Positions 1 through 7,802 are shown, counted from the stretch's first letter. The stretch: 10,089 bases of DNA from Euperipatoides rowelli (GCA_003024985.2 PXIH01S0046773.1); one strand, 5' to 3'. Translations and numbers: made by a program. The notes: generated by a model not told the origin, from the sequence alone.

Positions 1-1264
1 CATATCTGAGGTCAATATTATTTAGATAATTATTAAAATACTTATTATTATTTGCAATTTACCATTTTATAACCGATAATCCGCAACTATAATAGCTATT
101 TGGCTTGTATGGGTTGACAGCTATATTCTTTGTGGTGATTATAAATATTAGGCCTCCTAGTACTAAACCATGCAGTACTCGTTAGATGTATCAAATTGAA
201 TTGATTCTTTGGAATTTGTGATTCTTAGAACTTGACTTCTGTTGGATAGGAATGAAGATAGCCAGCTTGTTAGGTTGCAAGATACAACTCTATGGATTAA
301 TTCACTTATGAAAATATTGTGGTCGAGGTTATCATATGCTTTAGAAAAGTCCGAAATTAATGTGTAAGGTGTGTTTATATTTTTGTCTTTAATTTGCAGA
401 ATTTTGTGTATATACAGAATGAGATATTGTAATGATGACCTACCTGGGAGGCATCCAAATTGTCTGTCATCTAAAAATAATGTAGACTGATTGAAGTAAA
501 CAAATAGTAATATGTTTTTCTATAATCTTTGATAAGGCCAGGAGAATAGATAATGGTCGGATTTGGTTTGGATGTGTAATATTATTTTCTTTAGGCAATG
601 GTATTATGTATGACTTTTTCCAATCATCAGATAATTTATTAAGGCTTAATGATTTTTTGATTATTACAGAACTACTGGTTCTGCCAATTCAACACTGAAC
701 TCTCTAAATATGGAGTTTTGTAAATTATCAGGTGCTGTTGATTAATTATTCTTAATTATATTTAGTTGTTTAAAGATCCACGAAAGTTCAACATGTGGAA
801 TTGGATCTTTTGGGAGTGAATCTAAAGAATCCGGTGTAGATATGCCTGGTTTGGAATTATATAAACTGCAGAAATAATCAGCGATTTCCGAGTAAGTTGC
901 AATGGTGGATTTGTTTAGAAAAGATTTGATATTCTTCTTTGACGAAATGCCTATTGTATCTTTCATTAGTTTAAAATAGTCTGTGGTTTATTCTTGATGT
1001 ATGTTTCATTTTCCAAACCTCTACTGAAACTTAAATCTCTACTCTTGGTCAGTTCTCGTAAAGTCTCATTTAACCAAGTGCATCATTTACTTTAATCCTT
1101 TGCTTTACCTCAGGGTAAGATCTCTCGTATGCAGTCAATAATGTTTTGTTAAAATAAGCCAATGTTTCATCTAACTCATCAATTTGGTACATAGCTGACC
1201 AATCCATACTAGATATAAACTGTCCAAAGTTGTTTATATGATTTCCTCCAAATAATCTGAACAA
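1..1264 (-). pseudogene. Decayed LINE (non-LTR retrotransposon) reverse transcriptase, jockey/CR1-like, partial
   Basis: This is a relic of the ORF2-type polyprotein that copies LINE RNA into DNA at the target site. Seen on the minus strand, in order: an endonuclease-to-RT linker at 1264-1070 (DWSAMYQIDEL, then a Tyr-x-x-x-(Phe/Tyr)-Pro pattern); a W-L-N-E-T-L segment near 1076-967; a linker at 966-742; a STAPDN segment and a WKKSYIIPLPK block with RPLSILLALSKIIEK near 741-530; QFGCLPGRSS near 475-430; palm motif A LISDFSKAYDNLDHN at 360-316; motif B GLVLGGLIFII at 169-137; and VADY at 87-76, probably a decayed YADD motif C. These pieces lie in all three minus frames, with at least five frameshifts and several stops, for example at 742-744 and 181-183. 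It is therefore dead. The 3' end lies beyond the left edge; homology fades at about 1264, which fits 5' truncation. The motif order is certain; the clade is a guess. Confidence 0.93.
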
Positions 1265-1445
1265 TATACCAAGAATAAAATTCTATTTGAGGTTGAACGT
1301 TTAAACCACTTTTATTTGAATATTATAACAATAATTTCAAATATGTAAGTTTTATCTTTGATCTGTTTATGAGCAACATTTTAAAAAGCATTTGTAGAAT
1401 TTAAATGAGGATGCCTCATTCCTACAAAATTGAGATTTGTTGCAG
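1265..1445. other. AT-rich noncoding spacer with a small stem-loop
   Basis: I see no gene here. Positions 1391-1428 form an imperfect hairpin: outer arms TTTGTAG/CTACAAA, inner arms ATGAGG/CCTCAT, a 3-base loop, and an asymmetric internal bulge of 7 versus 2 bases. It may be the end of an old element; nothing shows a function. Confidence 0.4.
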
Positions 1446-1530
1446 ATGAAAGACAACAAAGAAGAAAACAGTAACTTGTTGGCTGAAAGAGAGAAAGCAA
1501 TTCCACCAAAGAAAATTGGAATGCTTAAAG
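1446..1530 (+). other. Candidate coding exon (weak), unknown protein
   Basis: An 85-base segment lies between an acceptor-like TTTGTTGCAG and a donor-like AAAG/GTCAAA. Only one plus frame is open through it, giving 28 codons that begin ATG AAA GAC AAC and include LLAEREKAIPPKKIGML, a lysine- and glutamate-rich, hydrophilic stretch. The frame leaves one base over, which is the phase the next exon-like segment needs. Against it, the upstream pyrimidine tract is poor, the donor is weak, and the last 20 or so bases fall inside a dispersed repeat whose other copy lacks the donor GT. I do not recognise the protein. It is as likely to be a chance open frame as a real exon. Confidence 0.2.
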
Positions 1531-1602
1531 GTCAAACAAAATGCATTTTTTTTTTTATGATTTTATTTCAAAGAAAATTAATAAAAATAAAGATTCCACT
1601 TG
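1512..1602 (+). repeat. Dispersed repeat, copy A (inverted relative to copy B at 4789-4876)
   Basis: By eye this roughly 90-bp stretch aligns at about 80% with the reverse complement of 4789-4876. Shared landmarks in order are a GCTTAAAG/GCTTTAAAG segment, ACAAAATG, a run of ten or more T, ATGATTT(T/C)ATTTCAAAG, AAAATTAATAAAAA and ATTCCACTTG. Conservation across the unique parts, not only the homopolymers, shows a shared origin. Its ends have no obvious inverted repeat or target duplication. It is probably a short interspersed or MITE-like fragment of unknown family. Confidence 0.75.
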
Positions 1603-1646
1603 ATTAAAAACAGGAAGAGTTGTTTAAAAATTAAATTTCTTTTTAG

Positions 1647-1720
1647 CTCCTCCCTCTTTGAACAGTAGTGCTATAAGTATCCTGTAGGTTGATTGCAAGC
1701 AATTGATGAAATAATCAATG
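1647..1720 (+). other. Exon-like segment with strong splice signals, little coding
   Basis: The segment follows a good acceptor (AAATTTCTTTTTAG) and precedes an excellent donor (AATG/GTAAGTAA). All three frames contain stops. If joined in phase to the segment ending at 1530, it would add about 13 codons (APPSLNSSAISIL) and then a TAG at 1684-1686, only 34 bases before the donor. A shorter form ending at an internal GTAGGT donor at 1684 would avoid the stop. It could be a terminal coding or 3' UTR exon, a noncoding-RNA exon, or an unused pseudo-exon. The hAT-like element begins 24 bases downstream. Confidence 0.2.
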
Positions 1721-1736
1721 GTAAGTAAATCAATGA

Positions 1737-1744
1737 TACTCTTA
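1737..1744. repeat. Left target-site duplication of the hAT-type element
   Basis: TACTCTTA lies directly before the left terminus. It matches TACTGTTA at 3023-3030, directly after the right terminus, at 7 of 8 bases. Eight base pairs is the duplication length made by hAT transposases. Confidence 0.8.
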
Positions 1745-1749
1745 CAGGG

Positions 1750-1880
1750 GTGTCTGTCGCTATGTAAATTGTGACAGCATAATTTTTATGGCTCCAGCAC
1801 TGATTTTGTCGCTAATGACAAACATGAACTATTTTAAGCATCAAAAAAGCGGCAAGTTTAAATGAAATAGCGACAGCAAT
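1750..1880. repeat. Left subterminal repeat array (TGTCGC motif) of the hAT-type element
   Basis: TGTCGC occurs at 1752-1757 and again near 1807-1812, and the inverted form GCGACA occurs near 1870-1875. The first two are followed by partial inverted copies (GTGACAGC, ATGACAAA), so each makes a short imperfect dyad. Arrays like this in hAT elements are usually transposase binding sites; that role is inferred here. Confidence 0.55.
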
Positions 1881-2888
1881 AAAAATATTATTTTCTTTTC
1901 TATCTTTTTTTTTTTAAAAAAAACTCATACTGTATAATTATTTTCTAAATAAAATCTGTCTCATTCCTTACATTAGATTCCTAAAAAAAAATTAAACAAA
2001 CTTCAATCAATTGCCGTGATTTGATCTCTCAATTCTTTTCTTTGCTATCTACACCTATTTTTTTAAAAACAAAGTATATTTTCTAAATAAAATGATTCAT
2101 TCTTCCATTAATTAGACTTTTAAAAAGAAATGAAATAAACTCTGTGTTTTGATTTTTCCTCATTCTTGTAAAATAACTTCTTTATGTTTTCTCCTGTGAT
2201 TCTAACTTTTGTTGATGTTTTCAAACTTGTTTATGTTACATCATAAGTATGTCTAGGCAAGTTAAAGAATCGTCAAGGGATGGAAGTTAGGTTACTCATC
2301 AAAACGGATTTCATTTTATTTTTATTATTATTGCCTTATTTTTTTCTTTAATATTTAAATAACAAGACAATTTTATTGTCATACATTATTGAAATTAAAA
2401 ATTAAATTGTTTAACAATCAATTTTTTTTTTCTTTTTTATTGTATTAAGTTCTAAGTTTTAATACTATTTTAAATTAGTAGACTATATGTTAAGGTCGTC
2501 AATTAAAATTTACTGCAAATTTACTGTTAGTAATTTTCTGGAATTTGAGTTTTAAAATTAAACTGTTATAAATGAATAAAGTACTGATAGCATCCTACTG
2601 TTAGCATGGACTAAAGAAACGTGGAATCATTTCCTTTCTATATATAAAAAAATGAGGGGGAAAAAGTGATGGGGAATAGTAATAATTTACTGTAATGTAG
2701 GTAAATTGTCTTCAATATTAAGTATTGCCTTTAAAATATTTAAAATAAGCTAGCCTAACATTGTTTCTTCTAGAATTTATCCTAACATTGTTGTAAGATG
2801 CACAAATTTATGCGCATATCATAACTATGAATAAAATACAGTACATTAAATTTCAAATGAATTTAGATGATTTTTAAAAAAAATTGTA

Positions 2889-2999
2889 TTGGCACCAAAT
2901 GGCACCAGAGACTTCTGAAGTATGGAAAAAAATATTAAATGGTCCTTGGCACCAGGTGAGATTTTTGGTGCCGAACAAATTCTAAATTTTGGCACCAAG
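2889..2999. repeat. Right subterminal repeat array (TTGGCACCA motif) of the hAT-type element
   Basis: Five copies of GGCACC or its complement lie within about 110 bp. They are TTGGCACCAAATGGCACCAG (two copies, from 2889), TTGGCACCAG near 2946, the inverted TTGGTGCCG near 2965 and TTGGCACCAAGG near 2989. They lie just inside the right terminus and are GC-rich compared with their surroundings. By analogy with other hAT elements they are probable transposase binding sites. Confidence 0.6.
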
Positions 3000-3030
3000 G
3001 CAAAATTGCTCTGACACCCCTGTACTGTTA

Positions 3031-3819
3031 GTTCTTTAGGGAGATGAATATTTTTTAAGTAATATATAGTGCAATAAAACACTATAATTAAAAAAAATAT
3101 GTTTAATAATTTTGGTCTTAATCTTTTATTTACATATCAGGCTTAAATAATTTTTTAATACTCTATTTACATTTTGATTTTACATCTTTAGAAATGTTAA
3201 AAATAGGGAGAAGGTAAGATTTGGCTCTCATCTAATAACAGCAGAGTTGGATGAAAGTTGCACTACTCATTTATATTTTTTTTAAAAAAAAAAAAGGAAA
3301 TTATTAAGATTTATGGAATATACCAACTTCAAAATTTCAGTTTTAATGCTTTTAGGTTCGATTATCTATTTAACAAAATTGTAAATTACGGCCGAATTAA
3401 GATTTAAAAAAATAAAATGTCTTTAAAGTGATCTATCACCTTTTGTATTTTATTTTATTGCTATATAAACGATTATTTTTCTGACAAACACAGGCCAACT
3501 GTATCCTATTATTGTATTATTAAAAAAATATGTGTCTTTGTTAAAATAGGGTTAGAGTATTTATTTCGATTTCACATTGTATAATATATGTACTTCAATT
3601 TGGTTCTTTTAATAAACCAAATAATAATATTGGTGGATTGCATAAGAAAAGGCCTGGGATGAAATGCTTACGATTGATGGCCTACTCTACAGTGATATTA
3701 TTATTATTGAATGAAAACTTCTTACACTGATGCAGTAATTTTTAATGATTGAATGACATCTAACAAACTCTTTTACACTGCACGTATTAAAAATCTTTAT
3801 TGTTTAAAAATTTTTGAGG
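3031..3819. other. Noncoding AT-rich stretch, no gene seen
   Basis: There is no coding segment with splice sites and no RNA gene. It holds A and T homopolymer runs (for example near 3270-3297), a short ATT microsatellite near 3698-3709, and a slightly GC-richer patch near 3649-3692 with no recognisable content. Confidence 0.6.
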
Positions 3820-3992
3820 AAATTCCAACCTATCGATTTCATGCCTGGACTGGCACTTTTCAAGGCACCCTTACAGAAGCTGGGCCTCCAACAAGCTCAC
3901 TACAAAATTTGTGTGAGCTTGTCAGAGGACCTAGCTTCTGTAAGGGGGCCTTGAAAAGTGCCAGTCAGGCACGAAATCAATAAGTTGGATTT
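3820..3992. mobile_element. Near-perfect 173-bp foldback (inverted repeat) element
   Basis: The left arm at 3820-3900 and right arm at 3913-3992 are reverse complements over about 80 bp, with roughly ten mismatches or single-base indels. Only a 12-base AT-rich spacer (3901-3912) separates them. Landmarks shared by both arms are TGGCACTTTTCAAGG, CTTACAGAAGCT and ACAAGCTCAC. RNA from either strand would fold into one long hairpin. The arms are about 50% GC against a very AT-rich background, so this looks inserted rather than local. No convincing target duplication is visible. It may be a foldback MITE, an inverted duplication, or a hairpin locus that feeds small RNAs. An open frame running through it on the plus strand is a by-product of the GC-rich arms. 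Confidence 0.85.
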
Positions 3993-4757
3993 GAAATGAT
4001 GAGCCTTCACCACGATTAAAGAACTGTGACCTTCACACATCCTATGCCACTATCTTTATTGTCTATTAAAATGTCCAGTGCCATATAAAAGCAGTAATTT
4101 CTAGTTTCATTACATTTAAATCATTATGAAAATTAAAACTTATAAAAATACTAAGATATTAAATGTGCTTTCTGTTAATAAAGTATGGTAACTTGTCAAG
4201 ACATTTATGATGGGTAAAATAAATAAAAAAATAATAGTTTGATATTAAATGACAGGTTTGCTAAGTTGATTTTTTTTTAACTTACGTGCGAGCGGATATA
4301 ATTTTTAAAGGTGCATTTACATACGATATTTACTTATATTTTCAATAATTACTTCCATTTCTTAGTAAAAGTGGCACCAAAACATTATGGACTATAGAAA
4401 TTTGTCAATAATCCTGCCATGATTCGCCGCCTACAAATAATTTATAATTTTAGTGCATCGATTTTTTAAAGCTTCATATTGATATTTTTATTTAAATAAG
4501 TTATGTTTAATTAATTTATAAATATGATTATATAAAATTAAATCAACTATTCTGTGTGGGCGTGTCTCTCATGGTAATCCATAATTACTGTCCCACCCAT
4601 ACAACTTAGGTTATTTCTTTGCTATGAAATATTGATCATAAAACGTGCTAATGTTTATAAATGATGACAACACAAAATATTATCGGACCCAATGAATCGT
4701 TTATATGACCACTGACCAATGCAGAAATATTTCATACTTTCATTTCTTAATAACTTC
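3993..4757. other. Noncoding stretch, no supported gene
   Basis: It is AT-rich with no convincing exon. A GC-richer island near 4555-4600 (GTGGGCGTGTC, then TGTCCCACCCA) may be a transposon fragment. A GGCACCAAAA near 4372 resembles the motif of the right hAT array but stands alone. Confidence 0.5.
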
Positions 4758-4781
4758 TTTTTTTTTTGGGGGGGGGGGNGG
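4758..4781. repeat. T10 followed by about 13 G homopolymer tract with an N
   Basis: Ten T (4758-4767) run straight into eleven G (4768-4778), an N at 4779 and two more G. The N marks uncertain base calling, so the true G count is unknown. The tract directly abuts copy B of the dispersed repeat. Confidence 0.9.
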
Positions 4782-4788
4782 TTTACCC

Positions 4789-4876
4789 CAAGTGGAATTG
4801 TTTTTTTTTTATTAATTTTCTTTGAAATGAAATCATAAAAAAAAAATCCATTTTGTGTGATCTTTAAAGCAATTTT
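4789..4876 (-). repeat. Dispersed repeat, copy B, flanked by 9-bp direct repeats
   Basis: This is the inverted counterpart of the repeat at 1512-1602, matching at about 80% over roughly 90 bp. Identical TTTACCCCA sequences lie at 4782-4790 and 4874-4882, bracketing it as a target-site duplication would. Copy A lacks such a pair, so the duplication is plausible but not proven. Confidence 0.72.
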
Positions 4877-4882
4877 ACCCCA

Positions 4883-5397
4883 CCATCAAGCACATCCAAA
4901 ATCATGACACTAGGGGCGTAAGGAATTCACCTTATTATAGAAAAACATAATTGTCTTTTAAAATATATTTTATTTTGACTACCTTACTGAAAATAAATAA
5001 ATAAACATGTTTTTAAAATTAAAGTGACAAAAGAAACATACAAAGTAAGAAAGCAAACCTTATCTAAAACAAATTTACTGACATTACCAAAAACATACTT
5101 TACGAGAATATTCAACATGAATTTTTATTACTATATGCATCTTCTCTAGACAGTTTTCTCAAGTATTGTAAGTATATTCTTTTGTATTCTTTACATACTT
5201 TGTGAAACTATATTTTGGTGAAGCTACTGTGGAATTGGTACTGTAATATAATAAGCTGATACAGAAATTAAATTTAAAGTGCAATAGATATAATTAACTT
5301 TTTTTTTCAAGTTATATATGGATTGAAACTGTTTCTACTACCCCATTTACTCTCTCCATGCATTTATGCTGAGTTTGGAAGGCAATCAATTTTTACC
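4883..5397. other. Noncoding AT-rich stretch, probably FBH1 intron
   Basis: I see no exon, RNA gene or repeat boundary. It lies downstream of the FBH1 exon donor on the minus strand, so by position it would be intron. Confidence 0.5.
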
Positions 5398-5448
5398 CAT
5401 CAACTTATTAATTGGGCACTCGTGTAGTACCAAATTTATAAGTTGATG
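5398..5448. repeat. Short imperfect stem-loop
   Basis: CATCAACTTAT (from 5398) and ATAAGTTGATG (to 5448) are exact reverse complements. Pairing continues inward with a few mismatches through AATTGGGCACT against AGTACCAAATTT, giving arms of about 20 bp. It sits about 56 bases downstream of the FBH1 exon donor. It may be the remnant of a small foldback element. Confidence 0.6.
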
Positions 5449-5504
5449 AGACTGGTATTACAATTCTAATTTTATTTCATTTTATAACATAATTTTAAAC
5501 TAAC

Positions 5505-5604
5505 CTTTTGGAGCCACACCAACCAATGTTGTATTCTGTTCCTGTTTCATAACTTCAAGGCAAGTGTTTGCAATAAATGCTATTTCTGGGCCGAATCTAA
5601 AAGA
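5505..5604 (-). CDS. FBH1: Internal coding exon of F-box DNA helicase 1 (FBH1/FBXO18-like)
   Basis: FBH1 is a UvrD-type (SF1A) 3'-to-5' DNA helicase that also carries an F-box for SCF ubiquitin ligase assembly. In the nucleus it removes RAD51 from DNA and restrains recombination at stressed forks. This 100-base exon encodes 33 residues plus one base. They begin SFRFGPEIAFIANTC and end TTLVGVAPK. SFRFG is the FBH1 form of helicase motif IV (QNYRS in UvrD/Rep), whose arginine contacts the bound nucleotide; the following EIA...TLVG pattern matches the animal FBH1 segment between motif IV and the next accessory region. The acceptor is a T-rich tract ending TTTGTTTAG, just before TCT; the donor is AAAG/GTTAGT. 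A second AG eight bases into the exon would remove the SF of the motif, so 5604 is the better boundary. I found no other FBH1 exon in the window. The family call comes from recognition of the motif, not from a search. Confidence 0.82.
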
Positions 5605-5640
5605 CTAAACAAATAGTAAATAATAAATAAACATAACCTA
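5605..5640 (-). promoter_or_regulatory. 3' splice-site region (polypyrimidine tract) of the FBH1 exon
   Basis: Read on the minus strand, this is a T-rich stretch (TTTATTTATTATTTACTATTTGTTTAG) that runs into the exon. A branch-site-like TTTACTA lies about 15 bases before the AG. It decides the exon start. Confidence 0.6.
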
Positions 5641-6829
5641 TAGTAAATATGCATCATACAAATAAAAAGCAATCAGCAAATGTTGATCACAGTAAACAAA
5701 ATAATTTACAATGATACAATAAATTTTTATTTCCTTGTAAATTTAGAGATTAACCTTTAACCCGTTCAATCATGAGCCTACAATTTGCACTCCCATGAGA
5801 TATAAGCATTAAAGAGTGATTCGTACAATGGCAACATTTTATACTATTCTTGTTACAATAAAATATTTTTTTCATCTTTGCAGAATTCCATTTATCTGAA
5901 GTGAATTGCAACATAGCAATTCATTAGCAAAAGCTTTGAAAAATCTAAGTTTTCAACTTAAGTTTTTTTTTCTTGAATGCCATGCTCAACAATGGAGTTG
6001 TACTGTATAACTTCCGCTGTCAAAATATGAGGCTGCTATTGAGCGAATGTATTTCAGACTACAACTTATAAGGAAATATGATTTTGCTCGTATAATAACT
6101 TGAGAATAGGTTTCACAAATTTATTCAATGACATTACTGCATTGATAAATTTTGGAAATAAAAATAATAATTGCTTTAAAATAAGCTTAGTACCTCCTTC
6201 CTCATTAAGTCTAGAATTTGATTAGTTGAGTTTGATTTGATGAATTTTTGAGTGTTGTTAGCTCAAGAGTGATTTGAATGTGGCATTATAGAAGTTTTTT
6301 AATTATTATTTTTTATATAATTTTTACTAACAGACCAGATACACGGTTGTTGGCTATGCTTAGTTTAGATGTATTATTTATATAACAAAACAAAGTCCAT
6401 ATTTAAAGCATGCGTTCAGACTCAAATCATAGGATAAAAATAACCTTTGAATAAAAATGCATTTTCCAGTTGAAGATAAATCAGTTTATATCAAGTTATA
6501 AAATATTAGGAATAAAAATCATTAAAGTAAAACATATTTTGCTTAAATGTAAATACTTAATATTATATGGAAATAACTAATATAAACAACATTTTAGGGA
6601 TTCTTATGCCAACGGATCGTGGGAAAAGGGGGAAGGAAATTAAGTTTGAGTAAAAAAAAAAAGATAAAAAAATTAAATTACTCAACTAGACACAGCCTAG
6701 CAAAAACGAACCTAATGCATAAAAAAAAAAAAAGAATTAAAAAAAAAAAGATTGACTGTAAAAGATTTGCTCTTATGGCTTAATCTCATGTTGACTTTTT
6801 TTTTTTTTTTTTTTATGATGATGCGCTGA
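5641..6829. other. Noncoding stretch, probably FBH1 intron
   Basis: No exon or RNA gene can be supported. A frames of A runs at 6649-6660 and 6721-6750 and a run of about 19 T near 6796-6814 form a loosely inverted A/T pair around a short unique segment. A 41-codon open frame near 5955-6078 has no usable splice context. Confidence 0.5.
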
Positions 6830-7045
6830 ATCTTCGGGTGTAGACTAAGCTTGACGGGTTATTAATATGCATTCTCTTCAAATATGAATGCTTCATAAAA
6901 ACTTAAAGCCCACACATTGTGACTTAGAGTAATTAATCAGTAAACTGGTTAAAGCTTTAGGGAATGCACTGGATCAAGTCTTCGGCTCAGCAGCTACTAG
7001 CGAGACATCAGATTAGTGAGGGAATTCATCTGACATCAGTATGCA
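6830..7045. other. Two GC-richer islands of unknown origin
   Basis: Near 6823-6860 (GCGCTGAATCTTCGGGTGTAGAC) and 6960-7040 (AGTCTTCGGCTCAGCAGC) the GC content rises to nearly half. Two plus frames are open for 25-38 codons across the second island, one reading KALGNALDQVFGSAATSE before a stop. A possible acceptor (TTAATCAG) precedes it. The islands share TCTTCGG and loosely similar flanks, so a transposon fragment is as likely as an exon. I do not recognise either. Confidence 0.25.
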
Positions 7046-7153
7046 TCATCTTGGAGTTAAAATTGATGGAAGATTTTTAATTCCTGTTTTTTTCTCCTAA
7101 GTCCTAGGTGAAACACTTAGAAAATATTCTATGTCTATTACCGTAGAATACCG

Positions 7154-7792
7154 ACCAAAAGCGCCCCCGTTTCTTGTCAAAACATAGGTATATAGCGCCA
7201 TCGCTGAACAAGAGCGCCATCACTGTATTTTGACTTTTTTATCACTCTGAAGGAAATCCAAGTGGTATCCAAGCAAGAGCGCCCCCTAGATTTTTACTTC
7301 ATTCTACCTCATTTAAGGTTCAGGACAGGGTATCCATACAAGAGCGCCATGTAAAAAATTTCATGTCACCAGCTGACATTATTATGCTGTGACATCATTT
7401 TTATGTGTTTACATCATCTCATATATTGCAGCTTCTACGAATAATGTTGAATCCTCATAAGCAGAACAAAAGAGGCCTGTAAATTAAAAAGTGAAAGTTT
7501 TNATTTACATGGCGCTCTTACTTGGCACAACCTTTAGTTGATGTGTGACATCATGTTTTANTGTGTACCAGCCATTTTCCTAAAGTTTTGGGAAGCATGT
7601 CCAAGCAAGGGCGCCGTTTTGAAAAACAATCTTTTTAAAGAATTCAGAGTGTATCCAAGCAAGAGCGCCATGTCCATTTTGCAATGCATTGTGGTAAATC
7701 TAAGGTTTCTTAGCATGGAGCCGAACAAGAGCGCCCCCTCCCCCCCCATTCCCCCCCAAACGAATGATAAGAGCGCATGCGCCCTTGCTCGG
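7154..7792. repeat. Scattered array of about eleven GAGCGCC motif copies
   Basis: The fullest form is TATCCAAGCAAGAGCGCCATG. Plus-strand copies lie at 7154-7167, 7191-7201, 7207-7220, 7266-7287, 7331-7352, 7598-7619, 7651-7673, 7721-7740 and 7766-7776. Inverted copies lie at 7507-7525 and 7779-7792. Spacing is irregular (about 13 to 150 bp) with AT-rich DNA between, so this is neither a tandem satellite nor a CRISPR array. Motifs end in either CCAT or CCCCC. They probably multiplied inside the element and may bind its transposase. Confidence 0.85.
7734..7757 (-). other. G-rich tract on the minus strand, possible G-quadruplex
   Basis: Three C runs of 5, 8 and 7 bases are separated by 1 and 3 bases. 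The minus strand can split them into four or more G-tracts with short loops. It lies just inside the right end of the TIR element. Confidence 0.6.
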
Positions 7793-7802
7793 CCTTTTAC
7801 GG

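Larger units (their letters stand above)
1745..3022. mobile_element. Non-autonomous hAT-type DNA transposon, 1278 bp
   Basis: The two ends are perfect 10-bp terminal inverted repeats: CAGGGGTGTC at 1745-1754 and its complement GACACCCCTG at 3013-3022. They are flanked by 8-bp direct repeats with one mismatch. Ends of the form CAGGGG plus an 8-bp duplication are typical of the hAT superfamily. There is no transposase: no long open frame and no BED finger or hAT dimerisation segment, so mobilisation would need a helper in trans. The interior is very AT-rich with many T and A runs. Subterminal motif arrays are present at both ends but differ from each other. An alternative is two unrelated hAT ends that happen to face each other, but the matching duplication argues against that. 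Confidence 0.82.
7141..7802. mobile_element. Non-autonomous TIR element with CCGTA ends and an internal GAGCGCC array, 662 bp
   Basis: The left end reads CCGTAGAATACCGACCAAAA. The right end, reverse-complemented, reads CCGTAAAAGGCCGAGCAAGG. They share CCGTA, then AA, CCGA and CAA at matching positions, followed by a GCGC core, so these are imperfect terminal inverted repeats. A TA dinucleotide flanks each side (7139-7140 and 7803-7804), consistent with a TA target site as in Tc1/mariner-like elements. No transposase is encoded; the open frames on both strands near 7538-7810 come from the GC-rich array. Two internal segments (TGACATCA plus TTTTATGTGT-like, at 7390-7411 and 7546-7567) are direct duplicates. 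The superfamily is uncertain because the duplication is only 2 bp. Confidence 0.68.

Noticed and set aside
2846-3082. 78-codon minus-strand open frame
   Set aside because: It crosses the right end and target duplication of the hAT-type element, and its sequence comes from the GGCACC array.
3753-3983. 76-codon plus-strand open frame
   Set aside because: It runs through both arms of the foldback, so its second half is the complement of its first. The GC-rich arms simply lack stops, and no family resemblance is visible.
4018-4062. Possible next FBH1 exon on the minus strand (phase-compatible, reading NKDSGIGCVKVTVL)
   Set aside because: The phase fits, but a stop follows at once, there is no good donor before it, the acceptor is weak, and the match to the expected FBH1 segment is slight.
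5955-6078. 41-codon plus-strand open frame containing LYNFRCQNMRLLLSECISDY
   Set aside because: This length is expected by chance in six frames over 10 kb, and no splice sites fit around it.
7154-7792. GAGCGCC array as a CRISPR or tandem satellite
   Set aside because: Spacing is irregular, orientation is mixed, the context is animal DNA and there are no cas genes; it lies within a TIR element.
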